Source of the DNA: CAZIVP01 sp964542915
GTDB lineage: Bacteria; Calditrichota; Calditrichia; Calditrichales; Calditrichaceae
Assembly: GCA_964542915.1 (NCBI GenBank)
Contig: CAZIVP010000017.1
Location: forward strand, 1 to 64,000
DNA length: 64,000 nucleotides
Direction of reading: 5' to 3'
In this document: piece by piece, positions 18,301-27,363 of the stretch
How positions within the stretch are numbered: the stretch's first letter is position 1
How the letters are laid out: every line of letters starts with the position of its first letter
Position numbers and translations under genes: made by a program
The notes under the pieces: generated by a model
Told to the model about the DNA's origin: nothing
The model's database searches: none
The model's input: the letters and a program-made list of their open reading frames with translations, nothing else

Positions 18301-19530
18301 ATGATATGGATCGTATCCCGCATCAACGAATATCTGCGTATGGCGTGGTTTGCCCTTAAAAGCCACAAACTACGCTCTTTTCTGACCACACTTGGAATCT
18401 TAATAGGCGTAACCACCATCATCACAATATGGACGACCATCAGCGGTTTAAACGAATATGTTTACGGCCAGCTTTCCAATATTGGCGCCACAACCGTTTA
18501 CATCCAAAAGATGCCATGGGTGGTGCAGGAAGATTGGTGGAAGTATCGTAACCGGCCGGATATCACATTCAAAGAATACGAAGCCCTGCAACGATACAGT
18601 CGTAAAGCCGATTATATCTCGCCGGAAGTTTACGCCAGCAAAAGGGTCAGCTATCGTAATAAAAAATATGATAATGTGACCGTGATCGGTAGCAACGAGC
18701 ATTATAAAGAGACGCGAAACAGTTATCCGGATGTGGGGCGCTTTCTCACCGAACTCGATGTCCGCAGAACACAACCCGTTTGTGTTATCGGTAATGAACT
18801 GGCGAATCGTTTGTTTAATAAGCAGACGCCTATAGGAAAACGCATTAAAATCGGTTTATCCAAGTACCGGGTGATCGGTGTACTCGAACAAAAGGGTAGT
18901 TTTTTCGGACAAAGTATGGATAATGTGGCCATTGTGCCCATCGGAAGGTTCCGGGAGGTGTTCGGCGGACGGCGTTCCATCCAGATTGCCGTCCAGACAG
19001 GCGATGCCGGTCAGCTGCAGGAACTGAAAGATGAAGTGCGCGGCATCCTTCGCCGCGTGCGCAAGGTGCCGCCGGGTGAACCGGACAATTTTGCCATTAA
19101 CCAGCAGAACATGCTCACCGAACTTTACGCTCAAATGACGTCCACGTTATTTGCTATTGTATTTGTCATCGGCGGCATCTCACTGGTGGTCGGGGGCATC
19201 GGCATTATGAATATCATGCTGGTAAGTGTAACGGAGCGCACGCGGGAAATCGGGATCCGCAAAGCGGTCGGCGCCAAACGCAAACACATTCTGTCGCAGT
19301 TTCTTATCGAATCCGTTCTCATTGCGTTGGTCGGCGGCGTACTGGGCATTGTATTGGGTTATATCGGAGGCACCATAGTGCTGCAGAATATGAATCTCTC
19401 CAGTGGGATGAACGTCTCCTCCATTGTGATCGGTTTCGGTTTTTCAGCGTTTGTAGGTATTTTGGCGGGCTTTTATCCCGCCCGGAAGGCGTCTAAATTT
19501 AATCCCATTGAGTCTCTACGTTACGAATAA
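18301..19530 (+). CDS. MacB/FtsX-type ABC transporter permease 1
   Basis: Four membrane segments with a large periplasmic domain between the first and second, as in MacB permeases (409 residues). The first segment is in KLRSFLTTLGILIGVTTIITI. The conserved cytoplasmic coupling sequence TERTREIGIRKAVGAKRKHI follows the second. The tail FNPIESLRYE is also typical. It is paralogous to the next gene, and the two probably form a heterodimer. ATG 18301 has no obvious ribosome site. Confidence 0.92.
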   Translation: MIWIVSRINEYLRMAWFALKSHKLRSFLTTLGILIGVTTIITIWTTISGLNEYVYGQLSNIGATTVYIQKMPWVVQEDWWKYRNRPDITFKEYEALQRYSRKADYISPEVYASKRVSYRNKKYDNVTVIGSNEHYKETRNSYPDVGRFLTELDVRRTQPVCVIGNELANRLFNKQTPIGKRIKIGLSKYRVIGVLEQKGSFFGQSMDNVAIVPIGRFREVFGGRRSIQIAVQTGDAGQLQELKDEVRGILRRVRKVPPGEPDNFAINQQNMLTELYAQMTSTLFAIVFVIGGISLVVGGIGIMNIMLVSVTERTREIGIRKAVGAKRKHILSQFLIESVLIALVGGVLGIVLGYIGGTIVLQNMNLSSGMNVSSIVIGFGFSAFVGILAGFYPARKASKFNPIESLRYE

Positions 19531-19542
19531 GACGGTTGCGCA

Positions 19543-20772
19543 ATGCTTTTAGAAGAAAACCTAAGCGTGGCATTCAGGCAGCTCACATCGAGTAAACTGC
19601 GTTCCGTATTAACGACGCTTGGTATTACCATCGGTATCGGGACGGTCATTTTTATTGTCGCTGTTCTGGAAGGCTATAACCGTTCCCTTACCAGCGAATT
19701 GAATGTACTGGGCGCCAATACCTTTCAGGTTCAAAAACAGGACGCTTTCCGCGGCGTGGAAGTAGGGCGCGGCGAACGCGAACGGAGAAAAGACTTGAAA
19801 CGCGAGCTTGCCGCTGCCATTCGCCAACATTGTGATATGGTGGAAGCGGCGGGAGCGGAAGTTTGGGAAAGCGGCAAGGCGATCCATTACAAGGATACGC
19901 ATACCAACCCCAATATCAGTGTGGCCGGCGGGGAGGAAGAGTTCTTTATCAATAACGGATATTTTACGGAAAGCGGACGCATCTTTACCAGCCAGGACGT
20001 CCATTTGAATCGCATGGTTGCCGTACTGGGTATGGATGTGGTCGATCTCCTGTTTCCTTTCCGGGATCCGCTCGGCAAAACCGTTAAGATTCAGGGATAT
20101 AAATTTCAGGTGATCGGCGTTTTGGAACGCATGGGCAGCACCACCTTTGGCCAGAGCCGCGATAATCTGGTTGTGATCCCCATAACCTCTTTCGAAAAAA
20201 TATGGGGACGGAGACGCTCCGTTAACATCACGGTGAGGGTTAAGAATAATGTCGATTTTGAATCCGCCAAGGACCAGGTGATCGGGGTTTTACGGAAAGA
20301 ACGCAAAGTGCCGCCGGGGCAGGATAACGACTTTGCTATATTTTCCAATGAAACACTGGTGGAGTCGTTTAATAATATTGCCAGCAAAGTCCAACTGGGG
20401 GCGGTTTTGCTGGGTCTGATTTCTCTGCTGGTCGGCAGTATCGGCGTGATGAACATCATGCTCGTTACGGTTACGGAGCGTACGCGCGAAATCGGTATCC
20501 GTAAAGCCGTGGGCGCCAAACGGCGTATTATTCTGCTACAATTTTTAAACGAATCGGTTATCCTCAGTTTGCTCGGCGGGGCTATTGGTATGCTTTTGGG
20601 ATTCGGCCTTGCCGGTTTAACCAGCCTGGCGCTCCATATCCCCTTCTCGGTTCCGGTATGGGCGGTCATTAGTTCGCTGCTGGTAACCTCGATCGTCGGC
20701 CTGGCGGCGGGCATTTATCCCGCAGCCCGGGCGGCGCGCCTGGATCCCATTGTAGCGCTGCGCTATGAATAG
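19543..20772 (+). CDS. MacB/FtsX-type ABC transporter permease 2
   Basis: Same architecture and same length (409 residues) as the gene before. LTSSKLRSVLTTLGITIGIG opens the first membrane segment. TERTREIGIRKAVGAKRRII is the coupling helix, and the protein ends LDPIVALRYE. The two permeases differ throughout the periplasmic domain, so this is an old duplication. Last gene of the efflux operon; the convergent thiamine transporter gene ends 75 bases on. No clear hairpin terminator lies in that gap. Confidence 0.92.
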   Translation: MLLEENLSVAFRQLTSSKLRSVLTTLGITIGIGTVIFIVAVLEGYNRSLTSELNVLGANTFQVQKQDAFRGVEVGRGERERRKDLKRELAAAIRQHCDMVEAAGAEVWESGKAIHYKDTHTNPNISVAGGEEEFFINNGYFTESGRIFTSQDVHLNRMVAVLGMDVVDLLFPFRDPLGKTVKIQGYKFQVIGVLERMGSTTFGQSRDNLVVIPITSFEKIWGRRRSVNITVRVKNNVDFESAKDQVIGVLRKERKVPPGQDNDFAIFSNETLVESFNNIASKVQLGAVLLGLISLLVGSIGVMNIMLVTVTERTREIGIRKAVGAKRRIILLQFLNESVILSLLGGAIGMLLGFGLAGLTSLALHIPFSVPVWAVISSLLVTSIVGLAAGIYPAARAARLDPIVALRYE

Positions 20773-20847
20773 GATGTTTGGTGTGGAGCGGAAGGACGTT
20801 TCTGCACGAATCCGTTCAAGCACTGTTAGAAGATATGCTTTCCCCGT

Positions 20848-22260
20848 TTACAGTTTAATTTTGCATTTTACCTTATTTGTGATCATCATGATGCCGTAAC
20901 CCGCAAGACTGCACGCCATGCCCGGGAAAAAAGGTTCGACGCCGAGGGGGTATCGCGGTATGCCCTGTTCGGAATGAATTTGTCCCCACATAAACAATCC
21001 TGCCGAGATAATGAAACTCCCTGCCATTATAACCGCCGTTGCCTTCGCTGAAATCCGGATACCGCTGAAGTAGGCGCCGAGCAGGGGCAACAAGAGCGGC
21101 GGAATGAACAAACTGCCGAGGTTATACCACAATTCAATGACCGACGGAAAACCCACGATCAATGCAATGGCAATAACCGCCGTTAAAATGAGGCCGAGGC
21201 GAACCAAGGGATTAATTGTTTCTTCAGATTTTTCACGCCCCAAACGCCAGAAGATATCTCTTCCGAAAGTCAGAGCGGACAAAAAGGTAAAACTGTCTAT
21301 GGTGGACATAACGACGGCCAGCATTCCGGTGAAAAAGATCCCTTTTATAAAAGGCGGTAAAATATAGTCGCCCAGGGCGGGAAACGCCATAAGCGGCTCA
21401 GTATCCGGAAGCAGTACAAATGCGTACAGGCCGCTTAGCATGGTTAGCATGTCAAATACGAACCAGAAAGCAACCGATAATAAAACGCCTTTCTTTGCCG
21501 TAGCCGGCGACTGCGCTGCAGCACATCGCTGATGAAACCCGGGATCGATGAACGTCCAACTGGCGATTAAAAACCAAACCACGAGATTCTGCCAGCCCAA
21601 ATTGCCGTGCCAGCTCAGGCGCTCCGTATCCAGACGGTTGGAAAGTTGATCGATCGGAACCGAAGAGGATAGCAGGAAAACAAACAACAGGATAAAGCCG
21701 CTGAACATAAAGAAAAATTGCAGGCGATCGGTGGCGACAACCGAACGAAAGCCGCCGCTGTAAACATATATGATTGAGAAAATTGTACCGATTATGATAC
21801 TGAGAACAAAATTCAGACCGAAGATGTGTTGCAGTAAAATCGCAAGCGTTAAAATGTACGGAGCGGGCGAAGTCATGAAGATAATGAATATACTGCCGAG
21901 GAGGCCGGCCGGACGCGCGTATTTACGGTAAAACATATCGGGAATTGAGTAGTTATCCGCCCGGCGTACTTTCGATGCCAGAAAGAGCGCAAATAAAACC
22001 GCAAACAGATAATACGGCAACCCGAACACGAACCACACCGAAACGCCATAGGTATAAGCGAATTCGCCAATACCCAGAATCCCGCCATACCATGTCGTTA
22101 CCAGCGTGGCGACAAACGCCGGCGTGCTCAGTGAGCGGCCGCTTAAAAGATACTCCTGCTGGTCGGCGCCTTTTCGCCGGGCGCGCCAGCCCAGGTACAA
22201 CAACAGAATAACGTAGATTATAAACGGTAGTATATCCGCCGGCGGCAAACGATCATTCAT
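20848..22260 (-). CDS. SSS-family sodium:solute symporter, probable thiamine or precursor transporter
   Basis: An inner-membrane sodium-coupled transporter with about 13 helices (470 residues). ADILPFIIYVILLLYLGWRA begins helix 1. YLLSGRSLSTPAFVATLVTT and GGILGIGEFAYTYG are the sodium-site helices. The start at 22260 overlaps the thiN stop; an ATG at 22272 is an alternative. The open frame runs on upstream, but there it is only a shadow of thiN. It is the last gene behind a TPP riboswitch, with a TonB receptor and thiamine pyrophosphokinase. Thiamine or a thiamine moiety is therefore the likely substrate, as proposed for the SSS-family ThiV transporters. The substrate is inferred. Confidence 0.88.
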   Translation of the reverse strand: MNDRLPPADILPFIIYVILLLYLGWRARRKGADQQEYLLSGRSLSTPAFVATLVTTWYGGILGIGEFAYTYGVSVWFVFGLPYYLFAVLFALFLASKVRRADNYSIPDMFYRKYARPAGLLGSIFIIFMTSPAPYILTLAILLQHIFGLNFVLSIIIGTIFSIIYVYSGGFRSVVATDRLQFFFMFSGFILLFVFLLSSSVPIDQLSNRLDTERLSWHGNLGWQNLVVWFLIASWTFIDPGFHQRCAAAQSPATAKKGVLLSVAFWFVFDMLTMLSGLYAFVLLPDTEPLMAFPALGDYILPPFIKGIFFTGMLAVVMSTIDSFTFLSALTFGRDIFWRLGREKSEETINPLVRLGLILTAVIAIALIVGFPSVIELWYNLGSLFIPPLLLPLLGAYFSGIRISAKATAVIMAGSFIISAGLFMWGQIHSEQGIPRYPLGVEPFFPGMACSLAGYGIMMITNKVKCKIKL

Positions 22261-22900
22261 CGTCAACTTCATACATAAAGAGGGTTCCTTGTTCAAACTC
22301 GATGATGCACTGTTCCGATTCCGCAACGTTACTGACGCCTGCGAAGTACGGTTCGAAATCCTGTTTTTCCAGATCGTACCGAAAGCCGCGAAGAGTGAGT
22401 TGGCGGACCGGTTGTACGGCATACAGTGAAACGGTTTTGCCTTTAAGATGCCGGAATGTATGGACGCCCGGAGGCAGGATCGTGTGCTTGCCATAAGAGT
22501 CGTAAATCTCCAGATGAATCGAAGGATCGAACGCACTGAAAAAGAGAAGATTACAAACCGATTGATCCTGCCGCTTACCCAGGGCGCCGAATATTTTGAT
22601 CCGGTGCGGATTGCATTCGTGCGCGAGCGCCAACGCTTTTTCCATATCGGTGGCGTACTGGCTGGGTTTATGAATGATGCGGGTTTCGTTAAATTGAGCC
22701 TGCAGTTCATCGCTGAACGAATCCAGATCGCCGATGATGTAATGCGGGCGCACGTCGGTTTCGCGGCAAATCCGGGCACCGCCGTCTGCGGCGATAATCG
22801 TATCCGCCTGAAGCGCCGCCTCCTGTAATCGATGTACAGAAGGCGGCTCGCCGTTGGCAACAATTAATACCAGAGAGGTGCGCTTTCGCTTATAACTCAT
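22253..22900 (-). CDS. thiN: Thiamine pyrophosphokinase
   Basis: Converts thiamine plus ATP to thiamine pyrophosphate in one step, the salvage route for imported thiamine. ADTIIAADGGARICRETDVR and PHYIIGDLDSFS are the family's catalytic region. KPSQYATDMEKALALA (with the DxxK/E pair) and FGALGKRQDQSVCNLLFF follow, then a C-terminal beta domain. 215 residues. It starts inside the last codons of the TonB receptor gene and its stop overlaps the symporter, so the three are translated as a tight unit behind the second riboswitch. Confidence 0.93.
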   Translation of the reverse strand: MSYKRKRTSLVLIVANGEPPSVHRLQEAALQADTIIAADGGARICRETDVRPHYIIGDLDSFSDELQAQFNETRIIHKPSQYATDMEKALALAHECNPHRIKIFGALGKRQDQSVCNLLFFSAFDPSIHLEIYDSYGKHTILPPGVHTFRHLKGKTVSLYAVQPVRQLTLRGFRYDLEKQDFEPYFAGVSNVAESEQCIIEFEQGTLFMYEVDDE

Positions 22901-25352
22901 ACTGCAAACTCACAAATGCATGTCTGGTGGCGGCCGGGAAGAAATTGGGACCGATGCCGTACATCAGATAGTTGCGGTTCAGCAAATTGTTGATCCGCGC
23001 CTGCAGTATGATATGTTCCAACCCGATGCGCTTTAAATTGTATCTTAGATTCAGATTGAATACCGTATAGGGATCGACCGTATGGGCTTCGTTCTCAAAA
23101 TTATCCGTGTATTGTTTGCCGACATATCGTCCGTCCAGCGCCAGGTATATATCCATCCAGGAATAGATAAACCGGAGATTGGCGATTTTGCCAGGAAAAC
23201 CGGCGATGGTATTGCCGTCCAGTTCAACCGCTTCGCCGTCTTCATTGTATACGGTATAAGCGGTGAGCTGATTTCGGGATATGCTCATATTACCATTCAG
23301 AGAGAAACGCGGCGTCAGTTGCCACTTACCGCTCAATTCAAGGCCCATGTGGGTCGTCTGTTCGGCGTTGCCGGTAATGGGCTGGCCGAAGCGGTCAATG
23401 GCGCCTTTATTTATGATCTCATTGGCAAAATCCATGTAGTAAACGTTGGCCGAGAATTGCCAGTGCGGCCGGCGATAACCGAAGCCCAGATCGATGCCGG
23501 TGAGGGTTTCCGGTTCGACCAGAGGTTTTTCAAAATTATAACTACCGTCAGCTTTCAGTTCGAACTGAGGCTCCACCGCGTCCCAGGAATCCGGTGTGCT
23601 GGCTTCGGCGGCGTCGTAAAAATTTTTCAGACGCGGTTCGCGGGTGGTACGGTAAAAGGTGGTGTACAGGTTAAGGTTTGCGTTGGCGTTGTAATTGAAT
23701 CCCAGTCGTGGATTCACAAAATGATAAGGCAGATCAAATTCCGTCCCGATGAATTTCTCATTATAAAGGCGATAGTGTTTGAAGGCATACTGCAATTCAC
23801 TCATCAAATATAACCGCGGATGGATTTTGGTGTTATGGTGAACGTAAAACGAGGCAATGTCCTTGCTGCCGTTATATTCGTAGTAACGGCGGGCCCCATC
23901 GCCGACCACTTCGTCGGGTAACCCCGATCCCTTTTGTAAACGGCCCCAGTGCAGTGAGCGATGGGCGCGCAATTCGGCGCCGACAATCAATTTGCCGTGA
24001 GTGTGGTCGTAGGATAATTGCGGCAGCCAACCCACCTGATCGTTATCCACATAGGCGCGGATCAGGGCGTCGGAAGGAATCGCGTCCACATTGTAGCCGT
24101 AGTCAGGCGTAAGCCGGTAATAAGCCGGCGTGCCCCAGCTTCCGTCGTAATCGAAGAAGCCGTAGCCTTTTATGTAGAACAAGTTATTATCGAGGGTCAG
24201 GTTGGGCGCCAATTTGTATTCGTGCAAAAACTCCAAATGCGGTTGGTTGAAATTTTCGATCTCATCGCTTCGGCGTTCGCTGAATGCAACAAGCGAGTCG
24301 CCCTTCGCTTCCCAGTAACTGAAGTTTTTTCGGCGCAGCTGTGGGTCATCGTTAGCAAATTTGGGCAAGCCGTTATAAGCTAAGCCGTCTTCGATGGGGC
24401 CACCGTAAAAATGCAGACGCAGATTATGTGCATCCGTGTACATGGCGGCGCCTAAAAAGTAACTCCGGAAATCGACCCAGGTCCGTTCGCGATAACCGTC
24501 GCTTTTAATGTTGGAGAGCCGTCCGTAAAAAACAAACGTGTCGTCGAGCATCTCGCTGCTGTAGGAAGCTGACATTTTCCGGGTGTTGAAGGCGCCCATT
24601 CCGTAGAAGCCTTTTATTTCTCTCTGTGGTGTGAAGTAATTGGTCTTGATATTGATCGAACCGCCGATAGCCGCCGGACCGTAGAACGAAGAACCGGCGC
24701 CGCGCTGGACCTGGATTTCCTGAACATTGGAGATAAGATCGGGAAAATCGAGCCAATAGACGTTGTGGTCTTCGGGATCGTTTTGCGGGATGCCGTTGAT
24801 CATCACCGAAATACGGCGCTGATCGAAGCCGCGGATACTCACATAGTTGTAGCCCAGACCGTTGCCGCTTTCGGAGTAAAAAGTGGTGGACGGTAATTCC
24901 GAAATGACTTCCGGTATATCCTGGATGGTATAGCGATTTTCGATATCGCGGCGGTTGATGGAATTAAACGTTACGGGCGATACGCGCTCCCGGGCCTGGG
25001 TTGCTTCGACGGTAACCATAGGACCGGTCAGCGTTGTCTGGCTCAGTTTGACATCGAGCCGTCGATTGTCTTGCAGATCCAGTTCCCGTGTTTGGATGCT
25101 GTACCCGATATAGCTGAAATACACCGTATAGTGTCCCGTCGGTAGCTCGGGCAGCCGGAAATAACCCTGCTCATCACTGATGGCGCCGATGGTCGTTCCC
25201 TCTACATAAACGTTTACGCCCTGCAGGGGTTGTTGATTATCCGCATCGCGGATAATACCGTGTATGAGGTAAGCGTTTTGAGCAAAAAGTATGGCGGGCA
25301 GGATCGTTGTCGTTAAAACACCCGCCGCTAAACGGAAAAGGAAGGCACGCAT
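22890..25352 (-). CDS. TonB-dependent outer membrane receptor, probable thiamine receptor
   Basis: Outer-membrane active-uptake receptor of 820 residues. A signal peptide (about 1-25, ending FAQ) is followed by a carboxypeptidase-regulatory-like beta domain (LIHGIIRDADNQQPLQGVNV). The plug domain (IPEVISELPSTTFYSESGNG; QEIQVQRGAGSSFYGPAAIG) and a 22-strand barrel ending in LQYEL follow. AAAGGAGC lies ahead of the ATG. It sits directly behind a TPP riboswitch and is translated with thiN, so it should bring thiamine or a derivative across the outer membrane. This corresponds to the OMP-thi receptors predicted in Bacteroidetes. The ligand is inferred from regulation. Confidence 0.9.
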   Translation of the reverse strand: MRAFLFRLAAGVLTTTILPAILFAQNAYLIHGIIRDADNQQPLQGVNVYVEGTTIGAISDEQGYFRLPELPTGHYTVYFSYIGYSIQTRELDLQDNRRLDVKLSQTTLTGPMVTVEATQARERVSPVTFNSINRRDIENRYTIQDIPEVISELPSTTFYSESGNGLGYNYVSIRGFDQRRISVMINGIPQNDPEDHNVYWLDFPDLISNVQEIQVQRGAGSSFYGPAAIGGSINIKTNYFTPQREIKGFYGMGAFNTRKMSASYSSEMLDDTFVFYGRLSNIKSDGYRERTWVDFRSYFLGAAMYTDAHNLRLHFYGGPIEDGLAYNGLPKFANDDPQLRRKNFSYWEAKGDSLVAFSERRSDEIENFNQPHLEFLHEYKLAPNLTLDNNLFYIKGYGFFDYDGSWGTPAYYRLTPDYGYNVDAIPSDALIRAYVDNDQVGWLPQLSYDHTHGKLIVGAELRAHRSLHWGRLQKGSGLPDEVVGDGARRYYEYNGSKDIASFYVHHNTKIHPRLYLMSELQYAFKHYRLYNEKFIGTEFDLPYHFVNPRLGFNYNANANLNLYTTFYRTTREPRLKNFYDAAEASTPDSWDAVEPQFELKADGSYNFEKPLVEPETLTGIDLGFGYRRPHWQFSANVYYMDFANEIINKGAIDRFGQPITGNAEQTTHMGLELSGKWQLTPRFSLNGNMSISRNQLTAYTVYNEDGEAVELDGNTIAGFPGKIANLRFIYSWMDIYLALDGRYVGKQYTDNFENEAHTVDPYTVFNLNLRYNLKRIGLEHIILQARINNLLNRNYLMYGIGPNFFPAATRHAFVSLQYEL

Positions 25353-25599
25353 TTTATGGCTCCTTTCATTTCTAATAAATCATTTTATACAACTACAATC
25401 CGAAAGAAATTTCAATATCAAAATTTATTTTGTTTTTAAACCACTTATATTCACCAAACAAAATATTAATATACAAATTGTGATAAACCCCTTGCCCTTC
25501 CCCTCCGCACAAAGTGAAGAGAGGTGCAGGGGGCGCGTGTTCAAATACGTTTTTCCTTTCTTCCCTGTTTTATTTTGGACAAGACCATTATCTCGCCAT

Positions 25600-25635
25600 A
25601 AAAAAAGCCATTTCCGGTAATGCAGGAAATGGCTT
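25600..25635 (-). terminator. Terminator of the second TPP riboswitch
   Basis: On the minus strand AAGCCATTTCC (25635-25625) pairs with GGAAATGGCTT (25615-25605), followed by a T-run. It lies between the aptamer and the TonB gene. Its 5' arm CCATTTCCTGC is also complementary, with one bulge, to GCAGGAATGG at the 3' edge of the aptamer, so the two pairings exclude each other. Confidence 0.85.
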
Positions 25636-25658
25636 ATCTGAAATAAAAGTCCTCTATT

Positions 25659-25738
25659 CCATTCCTGCGCCGGTATTATCCGGATCAGGTTCAAGGGTCT
25701 GATCTCAGCCCCGCCGATTGCCGGAGCACCCCTGGTAC
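25659..25738 (-). promoter_or_regulatory. TPP riboswitch 2 (ahead of TonB receptor-thiN-symporter)
   Basis: Minus strand shows the conserved THI-element parts in order: AGGGGTGCTCCGG, GGGGCTGAGATCAGACCC, TTGAACCTGATCCGG, ATAATACCGGCGCAGGAA. P1 is weak. Followed by an intrinsic terminator about 25 bases on, so bound TPP should stop transcription. Begins only about 25 bases after the tenA stop; the best upstream promoter match (TTATGA-17-TATGAT within tenA) is poor, so read-through from the thi operon is likely. Confidence 0.95.
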
Positions 25739-25762
25739 GTTGAGTATGGTTAACAGCTCAAA

Positions 25763-26413
25763 TCATATTTTCCAATGTTCCCGTTCATAAGCCGCGTTCC
25801 AGAAATTCCACTCTAATTTGGTGCTCTGTACAAAAGTTTCTTCCATCTGTTGTTTAGTCTCGTCGGAGGAATGTTCTGCCGCCTCGTCCGTAATTTCGAT
25901 TGCTTTTTGCACGGCCTGATTGAATTCTTCACCGGCGTATGTGTCAATCCATGCCTGATATGGATTGTTGGGCGCCGTTTTTTTAATGATATGTTTGCCC
26001 ACTTCACCGTATATCCAAAAACAGGGCAGGAGAGCCGCCACGCCTTCCTGGTAAGATTTTAGCGCCGTTACCGAAAGTAGAAACCGGGTGTAAGCAAAAC
26101 ACGCCGGTTGCTGATCCACGTCGGGATCGATGTTAAATTCCTTAAAGAACTTTTCGTGCAGCTCCCGTTCGACGACCAGGCCGCCGATCGCAAATTCGAA
26201 AAAATCCTGCATCCGTTGATTATGTCCGGCCCGGGTGCCCGCGATACCCAGCGCTTTGGCGAAATCCGCCAGATACAGGGAATCCTGTTGGATATAAAAT
26301 TGAAATGTTTCCAACGGCAGCGCGCCCTCCGTTAACTCTTTGATGAAGGGATGTTCAATAATTTTGTTGAAGATCGGATCGATAGTCTTCCACAGGTAGT
26401 CCGTAAATCGCAT
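25763..26413 (-). CDS. tenA: TenA-family thiaminase II / aminopyrimidine aminohydrolase
   Basis: Hydrolyses degraded thiamine or aminomethyl-pyrimidine to give HMP for salvage. FTDYLWKTIDPIFNKIIEHP opens the all-helical fold. FQFYIQQDSLYLADFAKAL carries a catalytic-site tyrosine/aspartate region. A cysteine in ALLPCFWIYGEVGKHI (about residue 130) corresponds to the usual CxWxY nucleophile site. About 216 residues. I prefer ATG 26413, six bases after GAGG; an ATG at 26425 overlapping the thiD stop is also possible. Last gene before the second riboswitch. Confidence 0.92.
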   Translation of the reverse strand: MRFTDYLWKTIDPIFNKIIEHPFIKELTEGALPLETFQFYIQQDSLYLADFAKALGIAGTRAGHNQRMQDFFEFAIGGLVVERELHEKFFKEFNIDPDVDQQPACFAYTRFLLSVTALKSYQEGVAALLPCFWIYGEVGKHIIKKTAPNNPYQAWIDTYAGEEFNQAVQKAIEITDEAAEHSSDETKQQMEETFVQSTKLEWNFWNAAYEREHWKI

Positions 26414-26421
26414 GGGAATCC

Positions 26422-27243
26422 TCATTTCCAGAAATTGTAAAAATGGTGAACGGGGCCACGTCCCTTGCCCAATTTATAAGCCGAACCGCGTGCAATGGCT
26501 TCATGAACATAATCGACGCCTTTTTGAACGGCGTCGTTCAACGACTGTCCTTTGGCCAGACCGGCGGCGATGGCCGAAGATAACGTACAACCGGTGCCGT
26601 GGGTGTTCTTCGTGTCCACACGGTCGAAGGTAAACAATTGGCTGGTATGATCGCGAGCGTTATAAAAGATATCAACCAGCTTTTGATCGCCGCTGTGTCC
26701 GCCTTTCAACAACACCGAGGCCGCCCCCGATGTTTCGGCAATACGCCGGGCGGCGTCCGTCATTTCCGGCGTGGACCGGATTGTTGTTTGTAAGATCACT
26801 TCGGCTTCGGGCAGATTGGGCGTGAGAACGGTAGCGAGCGGCAGTAAATGCATTTTTAAATCATCAATGGCATCGTCTTCAAGTAACTTATCGCCCGAGG
26901 CCGCAATCATCACCGGATCCAGCACAACGTAAGGGGGGCGGTACGTTTTCAGATTTTCCGCCACGGTGCGGATTACGGCGGAACTGTGCAGCATACCGAT
27001 TTTCACGGCGTCGGCGCCGATGTCATCCATAACCGCCTGCCATTGCTGTTCGATGAACGCCGGTGGTACGCCGTGAATACCGGCCACGCCCTTTGTGTTT
27101 TGGGCTGTTAACGCTGTAATGACCGACATTCCGTACACGCCGTTGGCGGCGAATGTTTTTAAATCGGCCTGAATGCCGGCGCCGCCGCCGCTGTCCGAGC
27201 CGGCGATGGTCAGGGCGATGGGATAGTGTTTATTTTGCTGCAT
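26422..27243 (-). CDS. thiD: Hydroxymethylpyrimidine/phosphomethylpyrimidine kinase
   Basis: Phosphorylates HMP twice to HMP-PP, the pyrimidine half of thiamine. ALTIAGSDSGGGAGIQADLK is the ribokinase-fold N-terminal signature. VLDPVMIAASGDKLLED, VLTPNLPEAEVIL and the anion hole DTKNTHGTGCTLSSAIAAGL follow. 273 residues from ATG 27243, which has GGGAG five bases upstream; an earlier start at 27276 lacks one. Its stop overlaps the earlier tenA ATG. Separated from thiL by 120 bases holding a strong hairpin. Confidence 0.94.
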   Translation of the reverse strand: MQQNKHYPIALTIAGSDSGGGAGIQADLKTFAANGVYGMSVITALTAQNTKGVAGIHGVPPAFIEQQWQAVMDDIGADAVKIGMLHSSAVIRTVAENLKTYRPPYVVLDPVMIAASGDKLLEDDAIDDLKMHLLPLATVLTPNLPEAEVILQTTIRSTPEMTDAARRIAETSGAASVLLKGGHSGDQKLVDIFYNARDHTSQLFTFDRVDTKNTHGTGCTLSSAIAAGLAKGQSLNDAVQKGVDYVHEAIARGSAYKLGKGRGPVHHFYNFWK

Positions 27244-27302
27244 AATACTCCCGGTTCTTGTTTTTAATTTGTGCACAAGGCTCTTTGCATATATGGCAGT
27301 AA

Positions 27303-27335
27303 CAATATCCCCCTCCGAAGGAGGGGGAATATATT
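27303..27335 (-). other. Perfect hairpin inside the thi operon (thiL-thiD gap)
   Basis: CCCCCTCC (27309-27316) and GGAGGGGG (27320-27327) form an eight-pair stem with a GAA loop, extended by CAATAT and ATATTG outside. There is no T-run, so it is not a normal terminator. It may be an RNA-processing or stability element, or a stray repeat copy. Confidence 0.6.
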
Positions 27336-27363
27336 GCTGGTTTAAAGAAACCTTTGGCTGTTA

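Noticed and set aside
22261..22863. N-terminal 200 codons of the long ORF ending at the symporter
   Set aside because: This part is thiN read in another frame. It has arginine-rich shadow composition, and the symporter fold begins only at the ATG at 22260.
23082..23813. 243-codon plus-strand ORF
   Set aside because: Shadow of the TonB receptor barrel; composition typical of reverse frames.
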